Positions 15,266-24,225 of a DNA stretch of 64,000 nucleotides are shown here, piece after piece. Position numbers and translations under genes: made by a program. Numbering within the stretch: position 1 is the first letter of the stretch; each line of letters opens with the position of its first letter. The notes beneath the pieces were generated by a model. That model searched no databases, was not told where the DNA came from, and worked only from the letters and a program-made list of their open reading frames with translations. This stretch comes from Bacillus sp. NTK034 (GTDB taxonomy: Bacteria > Bacillota > Bacilli > Bacillales > Cytobacillaceae). Location of the stretch: assembly GCF_017303275.1 (NCBI RefSeq), contig NZ_JAFKOJ010000006.1:1-64000 (forward strand). The letters are read 5' to 3'.

Positions 15266-16519
15266 ATGAATGATTCTTTAGAAAATATAAGTAATGCACA
15301 GGGTGCACCTTCAAAGTCCAGGCGATTATGGATGGCGATCGTACTTGGTACTTTGGCTGCGTTTGCTCCTCTATCCATCGACATGTATTTGCCGGCTCTG
15401 CCTGATATCGCTATTGATTTGCATACCAAGCCGTCCCTTGTACAGCTAAGTTTGACCTTTTTCCTGCTTGGCCTTTCTTTAGGCCAGCTGCTTGCAGGGC
15501 CGCTCAGTGATGTACGCGGACGCCGGAAGCCCCTTCTTTTAGGATTACTGATTTATTTTGCCGTTTCTCTCTTGTGCGCTTTTAGCCAGTCCATCTGGGG
15601 CTTGATTGTGCTGAGGTTTATTCAGGGTCTGGCCGGGGCAGCAGGGATTGTCATCTCCCGAGCAATTGTCAGGGATCTATACTCAGGCACCGAGCTGACC
15701 AAATTTTTCTCTCTGCTGGCTTTAGTGAATGGTGTGGCCCCCATTCTTGCTCCTATAATTGGCGGCCAGTTATTGCGGATTGCTCCCTGGCAGGGAGTGT
15801 TTATCGTTTTGAGCGTAATTGGCTTGGTAATGTTTCTTGTCGTACTATTTGGTCTGCCAGAAACGCTGGCAGATGATTCCCGTTCACAGGGCGGCATAAA
15901 AAACACATTAACGACCTTTCAGCAGCTCTTATTGGATAGAAGTTTCATAGGGTATGCATTGTCGCAAGGCCTGGTGTTTGCTGCCATGTTTGCGTATATA
16001 TCCGGATCGCCCTTCGTCCTTCAGAACATTTATGGGGCCAGCCCGCAGATATTCAGCCTGATCTTTGCCATCAACGGTCTTGGAATCATCATTTCCAGTC
16101 AAATCACGGGAAGACTGGCGGGGCGGATCAGTGAAAGGAAGCTTTTTACGGCTGGCATATGCATCTCTTTCATGGGAGCTATTGCTCTATTAATCATGCT
16201 TCTTTTAGATGCAGGCTTGTACGCTATTTTGCCGCCGTTATTCTTTGTTGTTTCAAGTATTGGGATGGTGAGTACTTCAGGCTTCTCGCTTGCCATGCAA
16301 AATCAGGGCAAGTCGGCAGGGAGTGCCTCCGCATTACTGGGGGTACTATCCTTAATCTTTGGGGGATGTGTGGCTCCTCTTGTCGGCTTAGGAGACAGCC
16401 CGGCGAAATCGATGGGGATTGTCATAGCATGTGCAAGTGCCGGGGCTGTTCTGTCCTATATGTTCCTGGCAGCCCGGCCCAGTGGGAAATCCATTGATAA
16501 TGAGAAGGCTGTGATGTAA
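15266..16519 (+). CDS. Bcr/CflA-family MFS drug exporter
   Basis: A 417-residue major facilitator with about 12 membrane segments. The family marker DMYLPALPDIA lies in the first segment (residues 38-48), the MFS motif A is GPLSDVRGRRKPLLLG (about 79-94), and motif C-like glycines occur in the segment around residue 140. Bcr/CflA pumps export bicyclomycin, chloramphenicol, sulfonamides or dipeptides by proton antiport. It lies directly behind the RHH regulator gene, making it the likely regulated output. The start at 15266 has a weak GGAAAAGGCAGGAAA region upstream. Confidence 0.92.
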   Translation: MNDSLENISNAQGAPSKSRRLWMAIVLGTLAAFAPLSIDMYLPALPDIAIDLHTKPSLVQLSLTFFLLGLSLGQLLAGPLSDVRGRRKPLLLGLLIYFAVSLLCAFSQSIWGLIVLRFIQGLAGAAGIVISRAIVRDLYSGTELTKFFSLLALVNGVAPILAPIIGGQLLRIAPWQGVFIVLSVIGLVMFLVVLFGLPETLADDSRSQGGIKNTLTTFQQLLLDRSFIGYALSQGLVFAAMFAYISGSPFVLQNIYGASPQIFSLIFAINGLGIIISSQITGRLAGRISERKLFTAGICISFMGAIALLIMLLLDAGLYAILPPLFFVVSSIGMVSTSGFSLAMQNQGKSAGSASALLGVLSLIFGGCVAPLVGLGDSPAKSMGIVIACASAGAVLSYMFLAARPSGKSIDNEKAVM

Positions 16520-16570
16520 ATAACCTATTAATCCAGTAAAATGAATGATAAATGAAAGGGGAAATTAACA

Positions 16571-17056
16571 ATGGATATACAGAAAATAATCACGACTCGC
16601 CGCAACATAAAAAAATTCAAATCTGATAAAGTGGAGCATAGTCTAATCACCTCCTGGCTGGAGGCTGCGACCATGGCACCCAACCATAAAATGACGGAGC
16701 CATGGGAAGTATTATTTGTTGGTCCGGAAACAAGGGCTAAGCTGAATCACAAGACCGATTTTTGCCAGGCACCGGTCGTGCTGGCCATTCTATCCAAGCA
16801 TGGAGCAACCGATCTGGAACGAAATGAGAACATGGCTGCAGTATCCTGTTTTATCCAGAACTTTATGCTGATGGCGTGGGCATCAGGAGTGGGGACATTC
16901 TGGTCTTCCCTGGGGGTTTCAGCTGCAGCAAGAACTGCTTTAAATGTCCCGGATGATTGCGATGTAGTTGGTATTTTTGGAGTAGGCTTTCCTGAGGAGG
17001 TACCTGAAGCGAAGGAGCGTACACCGGTTGAAAGGAAAATAAAGCATTTATCATAA
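16571..17056 (+). CDS. nitroreductase family protein
   Basis: A 161-residue FMN-dependent nitroreductase-like protein. TTRRNIKKF near residue 8-16 corresponds to the flavin phosphate-binding Arg pair; the later GVGTFWSSLGVS and IFGVGFPEEVPE are the usual family landmarks. It is shorter than typical nitroreductases (about 180-220 residues), nearer the compact YdjA-like branch. Substrate unknown; NAD(P)H-dependent reduction of nitro or quinone compounds is the general activity. It sits 51 bases after the Bcr/CflA pump and ends with a terminator. Confidence 0.88.
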   Translation: MDIQKIITTRRNIKKFKSDKVEHSLITSWLEAATMAPNHKMTEPWEVLFVGPETRAKLNHKTDFCQAPVVLAILSKHGATDLERNENMAAVSCFIQNFMLMAWASGVGTFWSSLGVSAAARTALNVPDDCDVVGIFGVGFPEEVPEAKERTPVERKIKHLS

Positions 17057-17067
17057 TTATTTTTATA

Positions 17068-17098
17068 GGGCGCCTATCCAATGGATGGCGCTCTTTTT
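17068..17098 (+). terminator. terminator after nitroreductase gene
   Basis: Stem GCGCC (17070-17074) / GGCGC (17087-17091), extended by ATCC/GGAT inside, then TCTTTTT. Confidence 0.85.
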
Positions 17099-17162
17099 CG
17101 TTTTTGTTAGAATATGGTATGATTTTGAAGTAATAGATTTATATCTTACCAGAGGGGTTCAT

Positions 17163-17591
17163 ATGATTTTCTTACAGGTTATTTTAATCATTTTAATATG
17201 GGCGATTCCGATTTTCCTTTTTATAAAAACTTATAAAAGAATGGACAAAAAGGAACAGCAGGATGCTAAAGAAGAGTTGAAGAACCCTTTATTTCTCCTT
17301 ATTTTTGGAGGCGGATGCATCGGTTTTCAAGTGTGTATTACCGGCAGTATTTCAGAAATCAATATCATTCAGCATATAGGCGCCGGCTTAGTGACCATCG
17401 GCATACTTACAGGATGTATGGCTCTTTTCAAGCAAAGAAATGCTAAAAAGGGCCTCGCGCTAATGATTGTTGGGATAATAGGAGCAATTCTTTATATTAA
17501 TTTTGGCAAAGGTGATGAGTATGACAAGAGAGATTTCTTATATATTGCTAACTCTGACCATTTTACTATCAGCTTGTACTCAAAACCCTGA
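17163..17591 (+). CDS. small polytopic membrane protein, unknown
   Basis: A 142-residue protein with four hydrophobic segments (about residues 3-20, 45-60, 69-88 and 98-113) and a charged loop after the first. The start at 17163 follows AGAGGGG; a longer frame from 17085 begins inside the preceding terminator and is rejected. Its 3' end overlaps the next gene by 71 bases in another frame, an unusually long overlap that suggests the C-terminus has been extended by loss of an earlier stop. I do not recognise a family. Confidence 0.65.
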   Translation: MIFLQVILIILIWAIPIFLFIKTYKRMDKKEQQDAKEELKNPLFLLIFGGGCIGFQVCITGSISEINIIQHIGAGLVTIGILTGCMALFKQRNAKKGLALMIVGIIGAILYINFGKGDEYDKRDFLYIANSDHFTISLYSKP

Positions 17592-18039
17592 CTTCGAGCT
17601 GTATGAGGGAAGGACATTAAGGATTGCGATAATTGGAGAACCGCCAGAAGTGAATGCAGAACAAGTGAAGTTTAATGAAATTTCTTTTGATGAACTTACA
17701 AATGAGGAATTGAGCTCTTATGATGCAGTAATAATGTCGGAGAAAAATCTTCCTAAAGCTGCTGAGCCCAACTATGCAGAGACATATTCAGATTCATCCA
17801 TTCCATTCTTTTTTATATCAGCCAGCAGTCATATCCCGTTTACTGTTAAAGACACAGAATATAATGATTCATGGAAGTGGGAAGCTGGTAAAAGCTATGC
17901 TGTGGGAGTTCTTAAATCGAAAAAAAAAGATGCATTTCATAGTTGGGGGTATGGGTTGTATAATGACGAACTGACTGATGAATCTATTCGTGATGTGTAT
18001 GCGAGAATTTTTAAGACCATTGATGAGCTTAATCACTAA
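17521..18039 (+). CDS. putative lipoprotein, unknown function
   Basis: A 172-residue exported protein: a hydrophobic signal ends in the lipobox LLSAC at about residue 19, then a mature acidic domain starting TQNPDFELYEG. A beta-alpha pattern (LRIAIIGEPPEV, YDAVIMSEKNL, IPFFFISASSH) suggests a Rossmann-like domain. The ATG at 17521 is chosen because AAAGGTGA lies six bases before it. It overlaps the 17163 gene. Similar small lipoproteins occur in Bacillus without known role. Confidence 0.72.
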   Translation: MTREISYILLTLTILLSACTQNPDFELYEGRTLRIAIIGEPPEVNAEQVKFNEISFDELTNEELSSYDAVIMSEKNLPKAAEPNYAETYSDSSIPFFFISASSHIPFTVKDTEYNDSWKWEAGKSYAVGVLKSKKKDAFHSWGYGLYNDELTDESIRDVYARIFKTIDELNH

Positions 18040-18161
18040 TGGAAAAATAGATCATTTCAAATATACTGCTTGTGGAATAATAGTAACTGACCTATCCTAA
18101 TGACTTAAAGAAATTGTGCCGGAATGAACGGTAACCATTATTCCAGTAAAGAGGGATTTTT

Positions 18162-18836
18162 ATGTATAGAATCATGATGATAGAAGACGATGAAAAAATC
18201 AGACGGATTGTCGCTGATACGCTAAAAAAATGGCAATATGATGTGGTGGAGGTAACCCAATTTGACGAGGTGCTGACGGAATTTGAGCAGAAAAGTCCAC
18301 ATCTCATTTTATTAGATATCAATCTTCCCGTTTTTGATGGATACTATTGGTGCCAGCAAATACGATCTGTTTCAAAAGTGCCGATCATTTTCCTTTCCTC
18401 CAGAAATCAGAATATGGATATAATAATGGCCATTAATATGGGCGGAGATGATTTTATCCAGAAGCCCTTTGATTTGGATATCCTTCTCGCGAAAATCAGT
18501 GCGCTCATCCGCCGGAAGTACACCTATCAGGAAGAGGAGAATCTCCGTTTCATCCATCGCGGCCTGAAATTAAATGTAACCAATTCAACGATTGAATTTA
18601 ATGGGCAAAGCAATGAGCTTAGCAGGAATGAATTCATCCTTTTGCAATTGATGATGCGGAATATCGGGAAAATCGTCTCGAGGGATGACTTAATGCAGGC
18701 ACTGTGGAATGAGGAGCAGTTTATCGATGATAATACACTTACCGTGAATGTGAATCGGATGCGCAGGAAAATTGCCGCAATTGGACTAGAGGACTTTATT
18801 ATCACTCGGAAAGGGTTAGGGTATTTAATTGAATGA
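18162..18836 (+). CDS. BceR-like response regulator
   Basis: A 224-residue OmpR-family regulator. The receiver domain (1-115) has the acidic pair Glu8-Asp9-Asp10, phospho-acceptor Asp52 in LLDINLPVFDG and Lys in QKPF; a winged-helix DNA-binding domain (about 130-222) follows. DGYYWCQQIR is characteristic of the BceR/PsdR/YxdJ subgroup, which controls peptide-antibiotic ABC transporters. It overlaps the kinase gene by four bases. The cognate transporter genes lie convergently downstream, and a BceR-type box lies in front of them. Confidence 0.93.
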   Translation: MYRIMMIEDDEKIRRIVADTLKKWQYDVVEVTQFDEVLTEFEQKSPHLILLDINLPVFDGYYWCQQIRSVSKVPIIFLSSRNQNMDIIMAINMGGDDFIQKPFDLDILLAKISALIRRKYTYQEEENLRFIHRGLKLNVTNSTIEFNGQSNELSRNEFILLQLMMRNIGKIVSRDDLMQALWNEEQFIDDNTLTVNVNRMRRKIAAIGLEDFIITRKGLGYLIE

Positions 18837-19828
18837 ACTTCCTTAGTTTTCTATCCTATGAAAAACCTTATATAATCCTCTATCTGATCAGTTTCCTGAT
18901 CTCTGCAGCGATCTTTTTTACTGATATCAATGGAAGCCTGGCATGGGGGACTTTCCTTTATGCCTTCGCCCTATCTTCTATTGTATTAATCGGGTTTTTA
19001 GTATATCGGTACCAGCAAAATCTGCGTGTGATTAGGCAATTGGAAAGGGCGGAATATGACAGCCTGTCTCTGGAAGGAGAATTCGCTAAAGCCCACATAG
19101 ATGAGTTGAAGCGTGAACATATCCGTGAAATGAATCGGATTCAGGACAGGCAGAAGGATCATTACGACTTTATCGTCTCCTGGTTCCATGAAATCAAAAC
19201 ACCGATTGCCGTTCTTCGCCTGCTGCAGCAAACTGATATGGACGCAGGCAGTTTAAGAGAAGAAATCACAAAAATTGAAAATTATGTTGATCAAGCACTC
19301 TATTACGCTAAACTAGACAGCTTTAATCAGGATTACGATATCCGGAAATGTGATATTATCAAGATTTCTAAGGATATTGTAAAGTCCCACTCAAAAACCT
19401 TTATTTCAAAAAACATCCGCATTCACATACAGGCAGATAAGCTGGAGGTTCAAAGTGATCCTAAATGGCTCCAGTTCATCGTCAATCAGCTTCTGACAAA
19501 CAGTTTGAAATATACAGAACCTGGCGGAGAGATTACCATTTCCATATCAGAAACTCCACAGGAAAAACAGCTTTTGATTCGGGATAATGGGATTGGCATC
19601 AGCCAGAAAGATCTTCCGAGAGTATTTAATCGCGGTTTTACCGGAGAAACGGGGCGATTGTATTCGAAGTCGACCGGAATGGGTTTATATTTAGCCCAGC
19701 AGTTAAGCAATAAGTTAGGGCATTACATTAGCTGTACGTCGAATGTGAGAGAGTACACCCAATTTATTGTTCACTTCCCGATTGATTGCGATCCGTTTTT
19801 AATAATGAAAAAAACACACGATGAGTAA
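18833..19828 (+). CDS. BceS-like intramembrane-sensing histidine kinase
   Basis: A 331-residue kinase with two closely spaced membrane helices (about residues 13-31 and 39-57) and almost no extracellular loop, the hallmark of BceS-type kinases that sense through their partner permease. The dimerisation region has the phospho-acceptor His119 in FHEIKTPIAVL; the ATPase domain has NQLLTNSLKYT, DNGIGIS and TGMGLYL. The last six codons lie in the left arm of a terminator hairpin. Confidence 0.93.
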   Translation: MNFLSFLSYEKPYIILYLISFLISAAIFFTDINGSLAWGTFLYAFALSSIVLIGFLVYRYQQNLRVIRQLERAEYDSLSLEGEFAKAHIDELKREHIREMNRIQDRQKDHYDFIVSWFHEIKTPIAVLRLLQQTDMDAGSLREEITKIENYVDQALYYAKLDSFNQDYDIRKCDIIKISKDIVKSHSKTFISKNIRIHIQADKLEVQSDPKWLQFIVNQLLTNSLKYTEPGGEITISISETPQEKQLLIRDNGIGISQKDLPRVFNRGFTGETGRLYSKSTGMGLYLAQQLSNKLGHYISCTSNVREYTQFIVHFPIDCDPFLIMKKTHDE

Positions 19829-19851
19829 AGCAACTCATCGTGTGTTTTTTT
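19808..19851. terminator. bidirectional terminator containing both genes' stop codons
   Basis: Arms of 19 bases, 19808-19826 and 19833-19851, around an AAAGCA-type loop; core ACACACGATGAGT / ACTCATCGTGTGT with A- and T-runs outside. The kinase stop (19826-19828) and the permease stop (19835-19837) both lie within it. Confidence 0.95.
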
Positions 19852-21790
19852 CGCTGACAATTTTGTAGTAAATAGATACGGATGAAACGTAAAAGATTAG
19901 ATACGTTACCACATATAATCCCATGACTGAAAAAATAATCGTCGTTAAAGAAGGCAAATCTTTTATGATTAGGATGACTGTGTAATATAAAAGGAACCAG
20001 CTGTGCAGCAGCCCCAGCAGGAGCGGCGGCAAAAATACGAACAGCAATTGTTTTCGGATGATCTTTTTCATGTCTTTGTCGTCCACACCGATTTTTCGCA
20101 GAATGGCGTAGTGTTCCCGTTCTTCTGTAGCTTCGCGGAGCTGTTTAAAGTAAATGACACTCCCTAAAGCAAACAATGCAATAACGGCAAAAAAGGCAAC
20201 GGAGAACAGGATTAAAGAAGACGACTCCGTATCTACAGAATACATATCAATATAGGCAGAATAATAGGCATCTTCTGTTTTCATAATGAGGTCGTATATT
20301 TCTCGTGATACATCATTTGATGTTTTGGGATCTTCGATTTGATAAATTTCAAATGAAGAAAGGGTGTGATGTTCTCTTAAGTTCTCAAAAGCCTCGTTTG
20401 AAATAATGAGTACTGAAGGCTGCGGCTTGGTATTGCCGCCAGGGCTCGTTGGGATACTTAACAGCGGGTATCGTATTTTTTCGACTACACGAAATGTATG
20501 GTCTTCCAAAACGGTTATTTCAGGCTGAGAACTTTTAAATTTTTCCGGTTTATCAATTCCTCTTGTTAATACAATGGCTTCTTCACCTTTTAGATCTGCT
20601 TTTTCACCCATTTTTCGCAAATCAACAATTGCATTTAATTGGGATTCCGGAAAAAGGTAAAATTCCTCGGTGTAATATTCGGGATGGCTAAAAAATGCAT
20701 TTCTATTTTGAATTTTTTCTGTTTGTATGCCCGTAATGGTCTCATGATCAATGATTGGATGAGAGTCATTCATAATTTGTTCAATTTGTTTTTGAGTTTC
20801 AGCATCCTGGGTCGAAAAGGCAATATGGTTCGGGAATTCTTTTTTTACAACTTCACCTTTCACAGCGTAATCTACAGCGATAAATCCGACTGTAAAGATG
20901 ACAATCGCACTAATCAGTGAATTGAATGTAAAATTGATGGTATTTCCCCGAATGGAAAAACGGAGAGAGGATATCCATAACATTTTACTGCCAATAAAAT
21001 AATTTTTCCTTTGACTCAGCTTTTGCAGCATCCAGCCGGAAAACTGGCGGAAAAATAAATACGTCCCGGCAATCAGAGCCACAGTTACAGCAGTTAATGT
21101 TTCTTTAAAATGGTCTTTCCAGATGTCTGTATCACCTATGGTAATCATATAGTAAGACCCGGCTATCAATATAATGGACAATAATGCCAGGCCAAAAGAA
21201 AATGTAAACGATTTATCCATTTTTTCCTTTGCATGAAACAATTCCACTAACTGGACACGCCGGACATTAAAATAACTTTGAATTGTAATGATGATGATTA
21301 ATAAGGCGAATAACAGAACTGTTGAAACAATCGCTTCCAATGGAAAAGCAAAAGAAATGTCCTCATTGTATCGCATTAAGTTCATTAATACAGCACCGAA
21401 AAACTTCGATAGCAATCCACCGATTAAGATACCGCTGGAAACCGAAATCGCGCTCAAGAATAATGTTTCAAAAAAGACCATTGCGGCAACTTGTCTTTCT
21501 TTCATTCCGTAAAGTAAATACATGCCGAATTCCTTTTTTCGCTGTTTCATGAAAAAGGAGTTCGCGTACAAAATAAAGAAGACAATAAATAAAAAGACGA
21601 TCACCGAAGCAAGGGAAATAACCATTTTGTAGTTTTCTTTATTTTGAATGGCTTCGACTACATCTTTGTTAAACATTAGACCAGAGAAGGTAAAGTAAAT
21701 GACAACCCCGACAAACATGGAAATGAAATAAATGGAATACAAACGGAAGTTCCGCTTCATGTTCCTCCATGATAAATCCACTAAGTTCAT
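19835..21790 (-). CDS. BceB-like ABC transporter permease
   Basis: A 651-residue permease of the BceB family: about ten membrane segments in the 4+3... FtsX-type layout with one large extracellular domain of about 200 residues between segments seven and eight (roughly residues 310-525). Such permeases recognise peptide antibiotics (bacitracin, lantibiotics) or their lipid II-cycle complexes, confer resistance and serve as the true sensor for the BceS kinase. It overlaps the ATPase gene by four bases and converges with the kinase gene. Confidence 0.93.
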   Translation of the reverse strand: MNLVDLSWRNMKRNFRLYSIYFISMFVGVVIYFTFSGLMFNKDVVEAIQNKENYKMVISLASVIVFLFIVFFILYANSFFMKQRKKEFGMYLLYGMKERQVAAMVFFETLFLSAISVSSGILIGGLLSKFFGAVLMNLMRYNEDISFAFPLEAIVSTVLLFALLIIIITIQSYFNVRRVQLVELFHAKEKMDKSFTFSFGLALLSIILIAGSYYMITIGDTDIWKDHFKETLTAVTVALIAGTYLFFRQFSGWMLQKLSQRKNYFIGSKMLWISSLRFSIRGNTINFTFNSLISAIVIFTVGFIAVDYAVKGEVVKKEFPNHIAFSTQDAETQKQIEQIMNDSHPIIDHETITGIQTEKIQNRNAFFSHPEYYTEEFYLFPESQLNAIVDLRKMGEKADLKGEEAIVLTRGIDKPEKFKSSQPEITVLEDHTFRVVEKIRYPLLSIPTSPGGNTKPQPSVLIISNEAFENLREHHTLSSFEIYQIEDPKTSNDVSREIYDLIMKTEDAYYSAYIDMYSVDTESSSLILFSVAFFAVIALFALGSVIYFKQLREATEEREHYAILRKIGVDDKDMKKIIRKQLLFVFLPPLLLGLLHSWFLLYYTVILIIKDLPSLTTIIFSVMGLYVVTYLIFYVSSVSIYYKIVSEKNTR

Positions 21791-22533
21791 CGCCGGCCAC
21801 TTCCTATAGCACTTTGAATCGTCAGGATGCGGTCAAAGAATTCCTTTTCCGTCTGCTCCCCTTTAAACATTTCGTTGACGATTTTTCCATCACGGAGAAA
21901 AACTACCCGCTGACAGTAGCTGGCTGCATACGGATCATGAGTAATCATCAGAACGGTTGTCTTGAATGTTTCATTGAGCAATTGAATTTGTTCCAGCAGC
22001 TGGGTAGCAGATCGGGAATCGAGTGCACCCGTTGGTTCATCAGCAAATACAATTGCGGGATTAGTAATAATTGCCCGTGCGGCAGCTGTACGCTGTTTCT
22101 GACCGCCGGAAATTTCAGAAGGATATTGATGTAAAATTGATTCAATATTTAAGGCATCAATCAATTTTGCTATTCGCTTTTCCATTTCGGAAACAGGTGT
22201 TTTTTGCAGCGAAAGCGGGAGGAGGATATTCTCCTTCACTGTTAAGGTATCCAGTAAGTTATAGTCTTGAAAAATAAATCCCATTCTTTTTTGGCGGAAC
22301 TCCCGCAGGTCTTTCTTTTTCATATCTAAAAGGGAATTTTCCTCTATCCAAACATTCCCCCCGCTAAAGGCATCAATGGTTGATAGAGTATTCATTAACG
22401 TCGTTTTTCCGGAGCCGGAGGGACCCATAATGGCAGTCAATTCCCCCCGTTCAACAGTCAAATCAATATTTTTTAAGACCTGTGTTTTTCCATAAGATTT
22501 CGATAGGTTTTTTGTTTGTATCATCTTGGTCAT
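21787..22533 (-). CDS. BceA-like ABC transporter ATPase
   Basis: A 248-residue ATPase with Walker A GPSGSGKTT (about residues 37-45), Q-loop FIFQDYNLL, signature SGGQKQR, Walker B FADEPTGALD and switch histidine in MITHD. It pairs with the following permease. The start at 22533 follows AAGGAGG with an eight-base gap. Its control region contains TGACA-CTTT-TGTCA (22607-22620), the type of box bound by BceR-like regulators. Confidence 0.94.
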   Translation of the reverse strand: MTKMIQTKNLSKSYGKTQVLKNIDLTVERGELTAIMGPSGSGKTTLMNTLSTIDAFSGGNVWIEENSLLDMKKKDLREFRQKRMGFIFQDYNLLDTLTVKENILLPLSLQKTPVSEMEKRIAKLIDALNIESILHQYPSEISGGQKQRTAAARAIITNPAIVFADEPTGALDSRSATQLLEQIQLLNETFKTTVLMITHDPYAASYCQRVVFLRDGKIVNEMFKGEQTEKEFFDRILTIQSAIGSGRR

Positions 22534-22606
22534 GATTTCGACCTCCTTCTCTACCTACTATACCGGCCATTTTTCCCGCCAGCCATCGATGTAACAGAAT
22601 GTAAAG

Positions 22607-22620
22607 TGACACTTTTGTCA
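22607..22620. promoter_or_regulatory. BceR-type binding site
   Basis: TGACA-CTTT-TGTCA, matching the TNACA-N4-TGTNA pattern described for BceR/PsdR-like regulators. On the minus strand a -10 candidate TATAGT (22562-22557) lies downstream with a poor -35 (TGGCTG), as expected of an activated promoter. Confidence 0.7.
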
Positions 22621-22674
22621 TGTTGAAGGCAGAGTCGGCAGGATCGAATGCAGACGATCTTATTGAAGGGAAAA

Positions 22675-22709
22675 AAACAAGCAGACGCATTGACATGGAC
22701 TGCTTGTTT
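22675..22709. terminator. terminator of CBO0543 gene (minus), symmetric
   Basis: Stem AAACAAGCAG (22675-22684) / CTGCTTGTTT (22700-22709). A-run on the left gives a seven-T tail on the minus strand. Confidence 0.8.
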
Positions 22710-22768
22710 TTCGACTTAGTTGTATGTGCATTTTTTGAGGCACTGCTTCTCGGCTTGTCCTTTTCTAT

Positions 22769-23221
22769 TTAATGCTGATACTTTTCTTTCCTTATAAAAC
22801 TAAAATGCCAGCGCATATAAAGGCAGGCTCCAATATAATAGATGGCTGACCACCATACTTGCCAGCCCTTATATACTACGTAGCCAAAGTAACTGGATAG
22901 GACTTCGTAACATACTGAAAAACCGACCCAAAACAAAAGGTAAAGCAAAAATTTCTTCTTTGGTTTAGGCATGAAGTTAACATATAGGATTCCGAATGTT
23001 GCCGGCAGGGTGATTTCAATAAATAAATCAAAAAGCTGGGGACCTGGATCCATTAAGTCGTATAGGTCTAAAACATGCCCAAAAATCAAATCTGCAAGGA
23101 GCGCATTTAGAGTGACAGCCAGCCAGGTTGTATAAAGCTCCTGCCGGGTTAATTTTAATGGAATAATGAAAATCAATATAGAGTTGATAGCAAGCGTTGT
23201 TATTGTTAAGATATAAACCAT
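22769..23221 (-). CDS. CBO0543-family membrane protein
   Basis: A 150-residue membrane protein with about five hydrophobic segments and aromatic-rich loops such as KGWQVWWSAIYY. The pattern fits the small 'CBO0543 family' of Bacillus/Clostridium membrane proteins (recalled, not searched). A second member of the same family is encoded divergently at 23625, with a Spo0E-like gene between. No function is known. Confidence 0.75.
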   Translation of the reverse strand: MVYILTITTLAINSILIFIIPLKLTRQELYTTWLAVTLNALLADLIFGHVLDLYDLMDPGPQLFDLFIEITLPATFGILYVNFMPKPKKKFLLYLLFWVGFSVCYEVLSSYFGYVVYKGWQVWWSAIYYIGACLYMRWHFSFIRKEKYQH

Positions 23222-23344
23222 TCAGATTCTCCGGGTTTTTATAGATTTATTTCTTATCTATCTTGCCCTCTTTTTGAAATTTATCTGCTTATTTGGCGGA
23301 GAAGTGAGTTTCTATTAAAAGTAGTTCATTTACTGTAATGAATC

Positions 23345-23503
23345 CTATTTACATTTGGACTGGAACCTAAAGATAAGTTCATCCAATATCTGACTGTTTT
23401 TTATAGTATCAGGATGCTCTAAACCTTTCTTTATTCCAGTTTCAATAAGTGTTTTTCTAAAAAGTTGAATCTTCCTTCTAAGTTCACTGCAAAAATGACA
23501 CAT
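23345..23503 (-). CDS. Spo0E-like aspartyl-phosphate phosphatase
   Basis: A 52-residue protein on the minus strand. It shows the Spo0E-family pattern: a helix LRRKIQLFRKTLIETG, then GLEHPDTIKNSQILDELI with the SQxLDxLI signature. Family members form a two-helix hairpin and dephosphorylate Spo0A~P, delaying sporulation. The ATG at 23503 has an excellent ribosome binding site (AAAGGAG, seven-base gap). Unusual: a CHFC pair at residues 2-5 and a further Cys51. It lies between two membrane protein genes. Confidence 0.85.
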   Translation of the reverse strand: MCHFCSELRRKIQLFRKTLIETGIKKGLEHPDTIKNSQILDELIFRFQSKCK

Positions 23504-23624
23504 TTATTTACTCCTTTAAATAATAAAAGTCCAGGAACTATTATTGCAAATTAAGGAAAAACATTGAATCATTTCGACAAAACTAGTCTCTAAATGACAA
23601 AAAATTAATAAACAGAGGAGTGTT

Positions 23625-24152
23625 TTGAGAGGATTGAATTACCGCTTAATGCAAATAATATCTAAAAACTTTCCGGAGTGGAAAATGATCTTACAAATTG
23701 CCTCAGGTGCTGTGTTTAATTTGATATTATATAAGACCATTAAAGGGATATCAGCCAATAAAATTGTCCATATTTGGGTTTTTACTATTGCATTCCAACT
23801 ATTCTTTGATATTTTTATCGATCTAAAGTACAAAGGATACTGGTACTTTACTCAAGGAATAGACTGGGTAGCACTTCCTGCTTACACAATCTTAATTCCG
23901 CCCATAAATTTGATGTTTATCAATTGGTACCCTTTTAATGGATCTTTCATGAAAAAGGTAAGTTACTTTCTTATTTGGGAAATTTTCCTGCTGACCTATG
24001 AATCTATTGCCATGCTGCCTCATCCATTCGGCTTTTTTCATTATGGCTGGTGGAGTATATGGTATTCTGCCATTGTTAATCCGATTCTATTAACCATACT
24101 TATTGGGTATTACAAATGGATTAGTGTATTAGAAAAGAAAGCTTGTGTCTAA
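23625..24152 (+). CDS. CBO0543-family membrane protein
   Basis: A 175-residue membrane protein with about five segments; aromatic motifs (YWYFTQGIDW, FHYGWWSIWYSAI) resemble the 22769 protein and the CBO0543 family. The TTG at 23625 follows GAGGAG with a four-base gap; this is the best start I see. Function unknown. Probably a single gene with its own terminator before the second Bce-type module. Confidence 0.78.
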   Translation: MRGLNYRLMQIISKNFPEWKMILQIASGAVFNLILYKTIKGISANKIVHIWVFTIAFQLFFDIFIDLKYKGYWYFTQGIDWVALPAYTILIPPINLMFINWYPFNGSFMKKVSYFLIWEIFLLTYESIAMLPHPFGFFHYGWWSIWYSAIVNPILLTILIGYYKWISVLEKKACV

Positions 24153-24154
24153 AA

Positions 24155-24181
24155 AGGGCTGCTGAGGCAGCTCTTTTTTTC
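24155..24181 (+). terminator. terminator after CBO0543-family gene
   Basis: Stem AGGGCTGC (24155-24162) / GCAGCTCT (24167-24174), then seven T. Confidence 0.9.
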
Positions 24182-24225
24182 CTGTTCTCCTTATGGCATA
24201 ATTTTCTAGACAAAGGAGTGAGAGG

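Noticed and set aside
23345..23503. Reading the 23.2-23.6 kb gap as empty
   Set aside because: A Spo0E-like gene with a strong ribosome binding site is present on the minus strand.
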